A stretch of 7,203 nucleotides of DNA from Alphaproteobacteria bacterium. GTDB lineage: Bacteria; Pseudomonadota; Alphaproteobacteria; Reyranellales; Reyranellaceae. Positions within the stretch are counted from its first letter, which is position 1. Every line of letters starts with the position of its first letter. This document shows, piece by piece, positions 1 to 7,155 of this stretch. The notes under the pieces are model-generated. The model ran no database searches, had not been told where the DNA came from, and worked only from the letters and a program-made list of their open reading frames with translations. The DNA lies in contig JABCYT010000163.1 in assembly GCA_013290035.1 (NCBI GenBank), positions 1-7,203 on the forward strand, read 5' to 3'. A program made the translations under genes and the position numbers.

Positions 1-654
<654 letters not shown>

Positions 655-1518
655 TTAGCGGTTGGCGGGAGGGGCGGCGGAAGCGACGTCGGTCGCGGGG
701 ACGAGCCCGGCCGACTTCTTCTTCTGCTCGACCCACTTGTCGAATTCGGGCTTGGAGACCACGCGCACCGCGATCGGCATGAAGCTGTGGTTGTTGCCGC
801 AGATCTGCGAGCACTGGCCGAAGTAGAAGCCCTCGTTGGGGACGTTGATCCAGCCCTCGTTGAGGCGGCCGGGAATGACGGTCTTCTTGATGCCGAAGCC
901 CCACACCGTCCAGCCATGCATGGAATCGGCCGCGGTGCCGATGATGCGGATGGTCGTGCCCTTGGGGATCACCATCTCCTCGTCGACCGCGAGCAGGCGC
1001 GGAATCTCGGGTTTCTGCTTGACCCTGTCGGCCTCGCTCAGAATGTGGCTGTCGACCGAGAAGTTGCCCTGGTCGGGATAGTCGTAGCTCCAATACCACT
1101 GGTGTCCGGTGACCTTGACGGTGAAGGCCGCATCGCTGGCCTTGTCGCCGTAGTAGAGCAGGCGGAAAGACGGGATGGCGATGAACACCAGGATCAGGAT
1201 GGGCAGGACGGTCCAGGCGATCTCGATGAAGGTGTTGTGCGTGGTCGTCGTCGGCACGGGATTGCGCGACGCGTGGAAGCGAAACACCGCATAGATGAGG
1301 AGCGCCGCCACAAAGAGGCAAATCAGCGAGATGATCACCAGCAGGAGGTCGTGCAGCGCTTCGACCCTCTCCATCAGCGGCGTAAAGGCCGGCGGAAAAT
1401 CCATCTGCCAGTCGTGCGGCACGCCGACGACCGGTTGCGCCTGGGCGCTGCCCGCGACGCCAAGCCCGGCGACCGCCGACAGAATTCCGAGGATGCCCAA
1501 ACCGCGCTTGCCGACCAT
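655..1518 (-). CDS. coxB: Cytochrome c oxidase subunit II (CuA subunit)
   Basis: This 287-residue subunit (also called ctaC) accepts electrons from cytochrome c through the binuclear CuA centre and hands them to subunit I. A signal peptide is visible, with probable cleavage after AQA at residue 27. Two transmembrane helices follow (about 58-80 and 101-123), then the periplasmic cupredoxin domain. Glu99 in HNTFIEIAWTVLP matches the K-channel entry glutamate. Trp141 in GHQWYWSYDY matches the cytochrome c electron-entry tryptophan. CuA ligands are His201, Cys236, Cys240, His244 and Met247, with the same spacing as Paracoccus. Two positions are odd: the usual Glu between the cysteines, which helps bind Mg, is Gln238 (CSQICG), and the position equal to bovine Asp173 is Thr213. 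The reading frame stays open upstream to 1824, but ATG 1518 is chosen because it begins the signal peptide and has AAGGGG upstream. The stop is 24 bp before ctaD. Confidence 0.96.
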   Translation of the reverse strand: MVGKRGLGILGILSAVAGLGVAGSAQAQPVVGVPHDWQMDFPPAFTPLMERVEALHDLLLVIISLICLFVAALLIYAVFRFHASRNPVPTTTTHNTFIEIAWTVLPILILVFIAIPSFRLLYYGDKASDAAFTVKVTGHQWYWSYDYPDQGNFSVDSHILSEADRVKQKPEIPRLLAVDEEMVIPKGTTIRIIGTAADSMHGWTVWGFGIKKTVIPGRLNEGWINVPNEGFYFGQCSQICGNNHSFMPIAVRVVSKPEFDKWVEQKKKSAGLVPATDVASAAPPANR

Positions 1519-1589
1519 GCAACCATCCCCTTCAGCGACTCGACCCGATCCGGATTCCGACCCGCAAAATCCCCCGCATTTCAAAGCGG

Positions 1590-1618
1590 TTAGTACCAGA
1601 TATAGGCTTGGCAGGTAA
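1590..1618 (-). promoter_or_regulatory. Candidate sigma-70-like promoter for the oxidase genes
   Basis: The 145-bp gap between the CpaF-like gene and coxB (1519-1663) is more AT-rich than its surroundings near 1580-1615. Reading the minus strand, TTACCT (1613-1618) and TACTAA (1590-1595) are separated by 17 bp, about 70 bp upstream of the coxB start. The match to consensus is only partial, and an overlapping TATATC could also serve as the -10. An 8-bp palindrome, ATCCGGAT (1548-1555), lies in the presumed leader. No clear terminator is seen after the CpaF-like gene, so read-through from it is also possible. Confidence 0.25.
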
Positions 1619-1663
1619 CGGGTTTTCGACCCCACTCGGTATGTGGCGGCCGGTCGCAGTTCG

Positions 1664-3250
1664 TCAGCGGAGCGCGCGCGAAAGCGCCTCACCGTAGCCA
1701 GCCTTGTGCACGAGCCCGGCAAAAGACGGCGCTGTCGTCCGTCGATGAAACCGACCGGCCTCGTGGACGAAGATCGGCGCGCCGTTCGCGTCTGCCATGC
1801 CGACCACGCCACGCAGTCCATCATCCCGCCGACCGAGGCGAATGACGAGATCGAACGCCGTGCCGGACATGCCGCCCATCACGTGCGGCTCGAGCGCGGC
1901 CACGACGCCGCGGCTGCCGCCCGACAGCAGTCCGGCCAAGGCGGGCGCGTCGGCCCGCCGTACCGGGTCGACGATCAGCAGATCCGGCCGCAGCCGCGCG
2001 CCCGCCGCCAGCAGGGGCGCAAAGGCTGTGTCGGAGGGCACGAGCAATTCGACCTTCGAGGCCTGCGGCCAGCTAAACTCGCGATGGCGGGCCACGGTCA
2101 CGATCCGCGCCCTTGAAAGGTCGCGCGCCACGGCGGCCAGCAGCGCGGTCTTGCCCGAACCTTCGGACCCGACGACGAGCAGGTTCAGGCGACAGCACGC
2201 GGCAATGCGCAGCAGCTCGACCATCGGTCGATCGAGCGTCCGTGCGGCGATCAGACGCTCGAACGTGGCGTCGCCTGGCGCGCCGCGGCGCAGCACCAGG
2301 ATCGGCCCCGCCGGCGCGGCCGGCGGAAAGATCACCAGGCCTTCCCCGCCATCGCGCAGGCGCAACATGACGGCACCCGACGAAGATGGTCGCGCCAGGC
2401 GGCCGACGAGTTCCGCCAGATGCGCGTGGTCGCGAAATCGCTCCGGCGACGGTTCGATCGCGCCATTGCGTTCGACATAGATGGCCGCCGGCCCATTCAC
2501 GAACACCGCGCGGACCGACCGGTCAGCCCAGATCACGTCGATCGGGCCCATGCCGCAGAGCTCGCTCAAAGCCAGCCGCGCCAGGCGATCGCGCCTTTCC
2601 GGCTCTCCCTGCAGGAGCTCGCCCAGCGCCCCATCGATCGCACCGGCAGCCGCCGCACGCGGGAAACGACCCTCGGAGGTCGTCGCAAGCCGCCCCCGCG
2701 CCCTGGCCGTCACCGCCGCCAACAGCGCGGCATCGCTGTCGCGTGGCTCGACGTCGACCAGCCGCGAGGGCGGCCCGTCGAACACGACATCGGGCACGAC
2801 GGGTCCCGGCGTGCCGGGCTCGTCCCCGGTCCACGACGTTTCGGCGGCGGCCGGTCCGGCCGTGAAGGTGACGAGCGGCGGCGCCGGTCCGGCGCGCTGC
2901 CGCAGGGCGAGAAGTTCGGCGACCAGACGACGCAGTTCGTAGCTCGTCAGGGTCACGCCGCGCGTGCGGAAGTAATTGTGGACGATCCCGCCGATCGCAT
3001 AGGCGATCTCCGGCGGCGAACGGCTGGCATCGAGCGCCGCCCGCACCGCGCCTTCCATCTCGGCGCCGAAGGCGTGCCAGGTCTCCTGCATCTGGCGACC
3101 GCGCGTGACGTCGCCGCGCAGGGGAAAGATCTCCTCGAGCGAACGCGGCGCGCGCCGCTCCTCGCCAGCGCTGGCGTCGGGCCGTTCGGGCACGGAATTC
3201 TGGGGGGATAGCTCCTCGTCGAGCTGCTCCCCACCGCTGAGCGCGGTCAT
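1664..3250 (-). CDS. Degenerate CpaF/TadA-like secretion ATPase homologue
   Basis: This 528-residue protein resembles the hexameric ATPases that power tight-adherence pili and type II/IV secretion (CpaF/TadA, VirB11 superfamily). Family features include LxGMGPID..W.D..VRAVFVNGP (about 231-254), IYVERNGAI (257-265), RFRD (271-274), a Walker A loop GSEGSGKT (361-368) and a C-terminal FDLVIRLGRRDDGLR stretch (466-480). Catalytic motifs are eroded. The Walker B region reads RPDLLIVDPVR (421-431) where the family has IIVGEVR, so the Glu is gone. The Asp-box acidic pair is replaced (IVTVARHREF). The His box TGHDGSLxTIHAN is unrecognisable (SGGSRGVVAALEPHV). It may bind but not hydrolyse nucleotide, or act as a regulator. 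Two regions resemble the CpaF N-terminal helices (about 80-116 and 198-240), joined by a Pro/Ala/Gly-rich linker. No pilus genes are visible nearby; coxB follows 145 bp downstream. The start ATG 3250 has only a weak ribosome site. The fold assignment is fairly sure; the function is unknown. Confidence 0.8.
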   Translation of the reverse strand: MTALSGGEQLDEELSPQNSVPERPDASAGEERRAPRSLEEIFPLRGDVTRGRQMQETWHAFGAEMEGAVRAALDASRSPPEIAYAIGGIVHNYFRTRGVTLTSYELRRLVAELLALRQRAGPAPPLVTFTAGPAAAETSWTGDEPGTPGPVVPDVVFDGPPSRLVDVEPRDSDAALLAAVTARARGRLATTSEGRFPRAAAAGAIDGALGELLQGEPERRDRLARLALSELCGMGPIDVIWADRSVRAVFVNGPAAIYVERNGAIEPSPERFRDHAHLAELVGRLARPSSSGAVMLRLRDGGEGLVIFPPAAPAGPILVLRRGAPGDATFERLIAARTLDRPMVELLRIAACCRLNLLVVGSEGSGKTALLAAVARDLSRARIVTVARHREFSWPQASKVELLVPSDTAFAPLLAAGARLRPDLLIVDPVRRADAPALAGLLSGGSRGVVAALEPHVMGGMSGTAFDLVIRLGRRDDGLRGVVGMADANGAPIFVHEAGRFHRRTTAPSFAGLVHKAGYGEALSRALR

Positions 3251-3296
3251 CGACCAATCCGCTTAAATGAATGACTTCCAGTATGCGCGACTAAAA

Positions 3297-3358
3297 TCGC
3301 GATGCACTGTGCCGCCGGCCTTGCCGGAACTCCATGGCAAACGATGCACAGATCGCGA
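3297..3358. repeat. Imperfect inverted repeat upstream of the CpaF-like gene
   Basis: The arm TCGCGATGCACTGTGC (3297-3312) is mirrored by GATGCACAGATCGCGA (3343-3358). The reverse complement of the second arm starts with the same TCGCGAT and also contains CTGTGC, offset by 3 bases. GATGCAC also occurs in both arms in the same orientation (3301-3307 and 3343-3349). A small CCGGC-CTT-GCCGG stem (3315-3327) lies between them. The block lies 46-108 bp upstream of the CpaF-like start, where an operator could sit. This is a visible pattern only; no known regulator site is recognised. Confidence 0.35.
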
Positions 3359-3438
3359 CGAGACCTTTTTGGGTAGAGATATTCTCGAAAATTCAAAGAC
3401 TTACACGCCGTGATTAATCTGTGACCTTAGGTCGGTGC

Positions 3439-3466
3439 TTGTCTTTCGCCGGTCTGTCAGTATGGT
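3439..3466 (+). promoter_or_regulatory. Candidate promoter of the cyclophilin gene
   Basis: The 261-bp region 3251-3511 separates two divergent genes and holds no convincing coding sequence. On the plus strand, TTGTCT (3439-3444) and TATGGT (3461-3466) are 16 bp apart and would give a leader of about 40 nt before the cyclophilin start. Just upstream is the perfect palindrome GACCT-T-AGGTC (3423-3433), placed like an activator or repressor site. An AT-rich stretch at 3365-3420 could hold other promoter elements. Each hexamer matches the consensus at 4 of 6 positions, so the assignment is tentative. Confidence 0.35.
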
Positions 3467-3511
3467 CGCGCGCCGGCCGCGCCCGGCGTGATTCGGTGAA
3501 AGGATCCCGTG

Positions 3512-4057
3512 ATGCGTCTGGCATTGATGCCGTTGTTCGTCGCCATCTCTTTCATGTTCGCAGGAGCGACCGCCGCCATGGACAAGGAAAATACCCTCTA
3601 TATCGACCTCAAGGACGGCCGAGTCGTGATCGAGATGCGTCCCGATCTGGCGCCCAACCACGTCAAGCAGATCAAGAAACTGGCGCGCGAGGGCAAGTAC
3701 GACGGCGTCCCGTTCCATCGCGTGATCGAAGGCTTCATGGCGCAGACCGGCGACCCGACCGGCACCGGCTCGGGCGGCATGGGCGACCCGCTCAAGGCCG
3801 AATTCTCCAAGGAGCCGCATGTGCGCGGCACCGTCTCGATGGCCCGCACCAACGATCCCAACAGCGCGCGCAGCCAGTTCTTCATCGTCTTCAAGGACTC
3901 GAACTTCCTCGACGGCCAGTACACGGTGTGGGGCAAGGTCGTGTCGGGCATGGAGTTTGTCGACAAGATCAAGCGCGGCGCCCCGGGCTCAGGTGCGGTC
4001 GCAGCACCCGCCGACAAGATGATCAAGGTCCAGGTCGCGGCCGACGCGAAGAACTGA
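3512..4057 (+). CDS. Exported cyclophilin-type peptidyl-prolyl cis-trans isomerase
   Basis: This 181-residue protein would catalyse cis-trans isomerisation of proline peptide bonds and assist folding of exported proteins in the periplasm. A hydrophobic signal peptide spans about residues 1-22 (MRLALMPLFVAISFMFAG, then ATAA), followed by a single cyclophilin domain. Residues matching human cyclophilin A are Arg70 in FHRV (catalytic Arg55), Phe75-Met76 and Gln78 in GFMAQTGD, and Gln122 and Phe124 in SQFFIV. In FLDGQYTVWGKV, Phe132 and Tyr137 replace Trp121 and His126, as is usual in bacterial cyclophilins and linked to weak cyclosporin binding. A GTG at 3509 immediately precedes the ATG at 3512. 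The ATG is preferred because AAAGGA (3499-3504) is 7 nt from it but only 4 nt from the GTG. The gene faces the NTF2-like gene convergently. The family is certain; periplasmic location is inferred from the signal peptide. Confidence 0.95.
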   Translation: MRLALMPLFVAISFMFAGATAAMDKENTLYIDLKDGRVVIEMRPDLAPNHVKQIKKLAREGKYDGVPFHRVIEGFMAQTGDPTGTGSGGMGDPLKAEFSKEPHVRGTVSMARTNDPNSARSQFFIVFKDSNFLDGQYTVWGKVVSGMEFVDKIKRGAPGSGAVAAPADKMIKVQVAADAKN

Positions 4058-4066
4058 CCTACCTAT

Positions 4067-4102
4067 CGTGGAGAGAAGGTCTCTCCACGCGGCCCTTCGG
4101 GC
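4067..4102. terminator. Stem-loops between convergent genes, possible bidirectional terminator
   Basis: CGTGGAGAG (4067-4075) and CTCTCCACG (4081-4089) form a perfect 9-bp stem with the 5-nt loop AAGGT. A second small hairpin, GCCC-TTC-GGGC (4092-4102), follows at once. The pair begins 9 bp after the cyclophilin stop and ends 21 bp before the end of the opposing NTF2-like gene, the expected place for a shared terminator. Neither strand has a T-run after the stem, so it is not a textbook intrinsic terminator. It could instead be a 3'-end stabilising structure. Confidence 0.5.
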
Positions 4103-4123
4103 ATTGGTCGAGACGACGAGAAA

Positions 4124-4504
4124 TCACCCTTCCTTCATCACCGTATGGAATGCCTTGGCGATGACCTGCCAGCGGCCGTCCACCTTCAACAGCGTCAGGT
4201 AGTCGGTGAAGTAGCGCGGCGGGATCTGGCACTCGACCTTGGCGAAGGCGGTGGTCGGGCCGGAAAAGTCGATCGACACGATGCGGTCGGCCCGCGCGCT
4301 GCCTTTCGACTTCGCCGACGGCCGGCCTTCCACCATCTTGAACCAGTCGGCCCGCGGCATGTCGGCCGCCTTGCCGTCGCCGCCCGCGCTGTAGAGATGC
4401 GAAGCCGGGTGGAATGCCTCACCGAGCTTCCTGGTGTCGCCCTCGTAAAGACCGTCGAAATAGACCTGCAGCACCTTCTCGATCGCCGCGACCTCGGAAC
4501 TCAT
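4124..4504 (-). CDS. NTF2-like (SnoaL/lumazine-binding-like) small protein
   Basis: This 126-residue protein fits the nuclear transport factor 2-like fold, in the branch often named 'putative lumazine-binding' (PF12893 type). The N-terminal helix pattern EVAAIEKVLQVYFDGLYEGD is followed by LGEAFHPASHLYS. Further on come IVSIDFSGPTTAFAKVEC and YFTDYLTLLKVDGRWQVIAKAFHT, typical of the curved sheet that lines the pocket in this fold. It has no signal peptide and no membrane segment, so it is probably cytoplasmic. Members may be small enzymes or ligand-binding proteins; no catalytic residues can be assigned. The ATG at 4504 has a strong GAGGGAGGA ribosome site about 5 nt upstream. The gene starts 30 bp after the MDR oxidoreductase stop on the same strand, which suggests co-transcription, perhaps with related substrates. 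Family confidence is good; the biochemical role is unknown. Confidence 0.85.
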   Translation of the reverse strand: MSSEVAAIEKVLQVYFDGLYEGDTRKLGEAFHPASHLYSAGGDGKAADMPRADWFKMVEGRPSAKSKGSARADRIVSIDFSGPTTAFAKVECQIPPRYFTDYLTLLKVDGRWQVIAKAFHTVMKEG

Positions 4505-4534
4505 TTCATCCTCCCTCGTTCAAATCGCCCACTC

Positions 4535-5524
4535 TCAAATTAGACCGTTGGGGCTCACCAGGATCTTGCCATTGCGTCCGCCTTTGTCGGCGTGCGCCAG
4601 CGCGTCCTTGATCTTCTCGATCGGATAGACGGTGTCGACCGGGGCCGACAACGTGCCGGCCATCACCTGGGCAGCGAGCCCGGCATAGATCTCGCGGATC
4701 TTGTCGGGGCTGCGCTTGGCCAGAAAGCGGCCGAGCATGAAACCGGTAAGCCTGACGCCGCGATAGATGAAGTTGCTGCGCCCGACCTCGGGATCCTCGC
4801 CGCTCATCGAGCCGTAGTGAACCAGCGTGCCGTCCGTGGCGATGCAGTCGGCCAGGCGTCCGGTGGCGGCGCCGCCGATCGCCTCGACTCCCAGCATGAT
4901 CCTGGCGTCGACCGTCTGCTTGGCGACCCTTTGCGCGAGATCGTCGCCGTCGACGACCACGATGTCGCCGCCCAGCGCCTTCAGCTCGTCTGCGAGCTCG
5001 GCCCGTCGCACCACGTTCACCGTGCGCAGGCCGCGTTGCCCGGCAAGCACCATCAGCAGCCGGCCGACCGCCGAGTTGGCGACGTTCTGGATCACCCAGT
5101 CGCCGGACTTGAGATCGACGAAATCGGACAGCATGAGCGCGGCCGTCGGCGGATTGATGCGGACCATCGCCGCCTGCTCGAGGTCGATGCCGGGCGGCAG
5201 CGGGATCGCGTCGTCGCCCTTCACCTTGCGGCGCTGGGCCCAGTTCTCGCGCTGCAGGTTGATGACGAGATCGCCCTTCTTCAGGTGCTTCACCGCGGCG
5301 CCGACGGCCGTGACGCGACCGACGCACTCGGCACCCGGCGTCGCCGGCAGAGGTGGCTTCAGCCGATAGCTTCCCCGGCAGAACCACAGGTCGGCCGGGT
5401 TGATGGGAAAGGCCAGGACATCGAACACGACTTCGTCGGCACCGGGATCGCCGACGTCCGGCACGTCAGCGGTGCGCGCGACGTCCCACGGCGTTCCGTA
5501 ACGGTCGATCAGCACCTGCTTCAC
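4535..5524 (-). CDS. MDR-family oxidoreductase, 2-enoyl thioester/quinone reductase-like
   Basis: This 329-residue member of the medium-chain dehydrogenase/reductase superfamily is closest in motifs to the mitochondrial enoyl-reductase-like (MECR/ETR) and quinone-reductase branch. It probably uses NADPH to reduce an activated double bond or quinone. The GroES-like N-terminal half contains INPADLWFCRGSYRLKPPLP (41-60), where Tyr53 aligns with the catalytic Tyr of MECR, and PATPGAECVGRV (60-71). The nucleotide-binding motif NVANSAVGRLL (147-157) is followed by TVNVVRR (168-174), whose arginines suit the NADP phosphate. HYGSMSGE (236-243) is also typical. The Cys/His zinc ligands of alcohol dehydrogenases are absent. 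The start is the GTG at 5524, with GGGAGGGG about 5 nt upstream; the open frame continues to 5704 but the extra residues do not resemble the family. It is first in a unit with the NTF2-like gene and divergent from the ATP-grasp gene. The substrate is unknown. Confidence 0.92.
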   Translation of the reverse strand: MKQVLIDRYGTPWDVARTADVPDVGDPGADEVVFDVLAFPINPADLWFCRGSYRLKPPLPATPGAECVGRVTAVGAAVKHLKKGDLVINLQRENWAQRRKVKGDDAIPLPPGIDLEQAAMVRINPPTAALMLSDFVDLKSGDWVIQNVANSAVGRLLMVLAGQRGLRTVNVVRRAELADELKALGGDIVVVDGDDLAQRVAKQTVDARIMLGVEAIGGAATGRLADCIATDGTLVHYGSMSGEDPEVGRSNFIYRGVRLTGFMLGRFLAKRSPDKIREIYAGLAAQVMAGTLSAPVDTVYPIEKIKDALAHADKGGRNGKILVSPNGLI

Positions 5525-5610
5525 GCGGCCCCTCCCTCGGAAATTCCCGGTGCCGCTTTGTTGGCCCGTCGATTGCTTATATTGTGATTCGCCAGGGGGT
5601 GAAATGCCGG
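5525..5610. promoter_or_regulatory. Divergent promoter region, MDR gene and ATP-grasp gene
   Basis: Only 86 bp separate the two divergent start codons, so both promoters must overlap here unless transcription starts inside a gene. The AT-rich core CTTATATTG (5576-5584) can provide a -10 element on either strand: TATATT or TATTGT to the right, and TATAAG to the left. A possible rightward -35 is TTGTTG (5558-5563), 16 bp from TATTGT. No good leftward -35 was found. Overlapping promoters would make the two units compete or be co-regulated. Confidence 0.4.
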
Positions 5611-7047
5611 ATGGCGGCCAAGGCATTTGACGAGATGAATTCCGGCGCGGCGGACTCCGTCCGCGCGCCCTACCGCAGTGTTGCCGATTGGCTGGCGCGG
5701 ACATCGCCGGAGAGGATCGCGGCGACGCGCCACGAGGTCGACCTCTTCTATCGCCGCCATGGCATCACCTTCGGCGCTTACGGCGCAGTCGACGGCGCCG
5801 AGACGACGATCCCCTTCGACATCATCCCGCGCGTCATCGCCTGGCACGAGTGGGAGCACCTGCACAGGGGCCTGGTGCAGCGCGTGCGTGCGCTCAACGC
5901 CTTCCTGTCCGACGCCTACGGCGAGCGCGAGATCTGCCGCGCCGGCATCATCCCCGAGCAGCAGGTGCTGATGAACGCCGAGTTCGTGGCGATGGCGCAG
6001 GGGCTGGAGCTGCCGGGCGGCGTGCACGCCCACATCGCCGGCATCGACCTGGTGCGGGTCGGCGAAAAGGACTTCTACGTCCTCGAGGACAATGTGCGCA
6101 CGCCGTCGGGCGTCTCCTACGTGCTGGAGAACCGCGAGGTCATGATGCGGCTGGCGCCCGAGCTGTTCTCGGCCCTGCGCGTGCTGCCGGTCGCCGACTA
6201 CTCCGAGGAGCTCCTGGCGACCCTGCGCTCGGTGTCGTTCAGCGACGACGCCGAGCCCAACGTCGTGCTGCTGACGCCGGGCCATTTCAACTCGGCCTAT
6301 TTCGAGCATGCCTTCCTTGCCGACGAGATGGGCATCGAGCTGGTCGAAGGCTCCGACCTGTTCGTCGACGAGGGCCGCGTCTACATGCGCACGCCGCGCG
6401 GCCCGCAGAGGGTCGACGTGATCTACCGCCGGGTCGACGACGCCTTCCTCGATCCCCTGGCGATGCGGCCGGACTCCTATCTCGGCGTCGCCGGGCTGTT
6501 GGGCGCGTTGCGCGCCGGCCGGGTCAACATCGTGAACGCGCTCGGCAACGGCGTGGCCGACGACAAGTCGACCTATACCTACGTGCCCGAGATGGTGCGC
6601 TTCTATCTCGGCGAGGAGCCGATCCTGTCCAACGTGCCGACCTGGCGCTGCGACCGGTCGGACGATTTCAAGTACGTGGTCGAGCGGCTTTCCGAACTGG
6701 TGGTCAAGGAGATCCACGGCTCGGGCGGCAAGGGCATGCTGGTCGGGCCGACCTCGAGCAAGCTCGAGATCGAGGAATTCACGGCCCTGCTGAAGAGCCG
6801 GCCGGACAACTACATCGCCCAGCCGACCCTGGCGCTGTCGACCTGTCCGACCTTCGTCAGCCAGGGCGTGGCGCCGCGCCATGTCGACCTGCGGCCGTTC
6901 GTGCTGTCGGGCCGCAAGATCACCATCATTCCCGGCGGCCTCACGCGCGTGGCGCTGAAGGAAGGCTCGCTGGTCGTGAATTCGAGCCAGGGCGGCGGTA
7001 CCAAGGACACCTGGGTGCTGGCGCCGGACCCGACGAGCGGTGGGTAG
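5611..7047 (+). CDS. Circularly permuted ATP-grasp protein (type 2; DUF404/DUF407)
   Basis: This 478-residue protein belongs to the circularly permuted ATP-grasp family. These are predicted amidoligases that would use ATP to form an acyl-phosphate and then an amide or peptide bond; the substrate is unknown. Family blocks in order are FDEMN (6-10), VDLFYRRHGITF (43-54), IPFDIIPRVI (67-76), YVLEDNVRTPSGVSYVLENR (156-175), VDVIYRRVDDAFLDPL (268-283), the glycine-rich nucleotide loop VKEIHGSGGKGMLVGP (365-380), HVDLRPFVL (424-432), PGGLTRVAL (441-449) and NSSQGGGTKDTWVL (457-470). The length is normal and it looks intact. It has no signal peptide, so it is cytoplasmic. ATG 5611 is chosen because relatives begin with a short stretch then FDEMN; the frame is open from a GTG at 5584, and a G-rich AGGGGGTGAA lies about 8 nt upstream of 5611. 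An alpha-E protein gene follows after 108 bp, the usual partner. Family assignment is very secure; function is predicted only. Confidence 0.95.
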   Translation: MAAKAFDEMNSGAADSVRAPYRSVADWLARTSPERIAATRHEVDLFYRRHGITFGAYGAVDGAETTIPFDIIPRVIAWHEWEHLHRGLVQRVRALNAFLSDAYGEREICRAGIIPEQQVLMNAEFVAMAQGLELPGGVHAHIAGIDLVRVGEKDFYVLEDNVRTPSGVSYVLENREVMMRLAPELFSALRVLPVADYSEELLATLRSVSFSDDAEPNVVLLTPGHFNSAYFEHAFLADEMGIELVEGSDLFVDEGRVYMRTPRGPQRVDVIYRRVDDAFLDPLAMRPDSYLGVAGLLGALRAGRVNIVNALGNGVADDKSTYTYVPEMVRFYLGEEPILSNVPTWRCDRSDDFKYVVERLSELVVKEIHGSGGKGMLVGPTSSKLEIEEFTALLKSRPDNYIAQPTLALSTCPTFVSQGVAPRHVDLRPFVLSGRKITIIPGGLTRVALKEGSLVVNSSQGGGTKDTWVLAPDPTSGG

Positions 7048-7076
7048 CTCAATGTTCGTCTTCGACTCTCATCGCC

Positions 7077-7150
7077 GGGGGCGCGCCACTCCAGTGGCGC
7101 GGTCTTCCAGACGCCTAGAGAATGACGCGCCACTGGAGTGGCGCGCCCCC
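7077..7150. repeat. Two-level palindromic element (25-bp perfect inverted repeat)
   Basis: The arms at 7077-7101 and 7126-7150 are perfect reverse complements over 25 bp, with a 24-nt spacer. Each arm also contains its own palindrome: CGCGCCACT-CC-AGTGGCGCG in the left arm (7082-7101) and the same with GG in the centre in the right arm (7126-7145). The transcript could therefore fold as one long hairpin or as two short ones. The spacer adds a small GTCT-TCC-AGAC stem (7102-7112). The layout resembles REP/BIME-type intergenic palindromes. It lies between two genes expected to be co-transcribed and ends 5 bp before the alpha-E start codon. No T-run follows, so a standard terminator is unlikely. 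Confidence 0.9.
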
Positions 7151-7155
7151 CGCAC

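Noticed and set aside
1519..1824. In-frame N-terminal extension of coxB
   Set aside because: The frame is open, but the extension overlaps the end of the CpaF-like gene and would bury the clear signal peptide that begins at ATG 1518.
2420..3211. 263-codon plus-strand frame over the CpaF-like gene
   Set aside because: It is antisense to a protein with family motifs; its translation is Arg-rich and without motifs.
5521..6882. 453-codon open frame on the minus strand opposite the ATP-grasp gene
   Set aside because: It is rich in His, Arg, Asp and Val with no recognisable domain and mirrors the codon pattern of the real plus-strand gene.
5688..7118. 476-codon frame overlapping the ATP-grasp gene on the same strand
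   Set aside because: It is an Arg/Ala-rich shifted frame of a strongly conserved protein, with no motifs of its own.
7077..7150. Intrinsic terminator between the ATP-grasp and alpha-E genes
   Set aside because: The stem is long enough, but it is followed by a run of C and then a start codon rather than a T-tract, so a repeat or regulatory element fits better.
7077..7150. CRISPR repeat unit
   Set aside because: There are only two arms, in inverted orientation with one spacer, and no direct-repeat array or cas gene.
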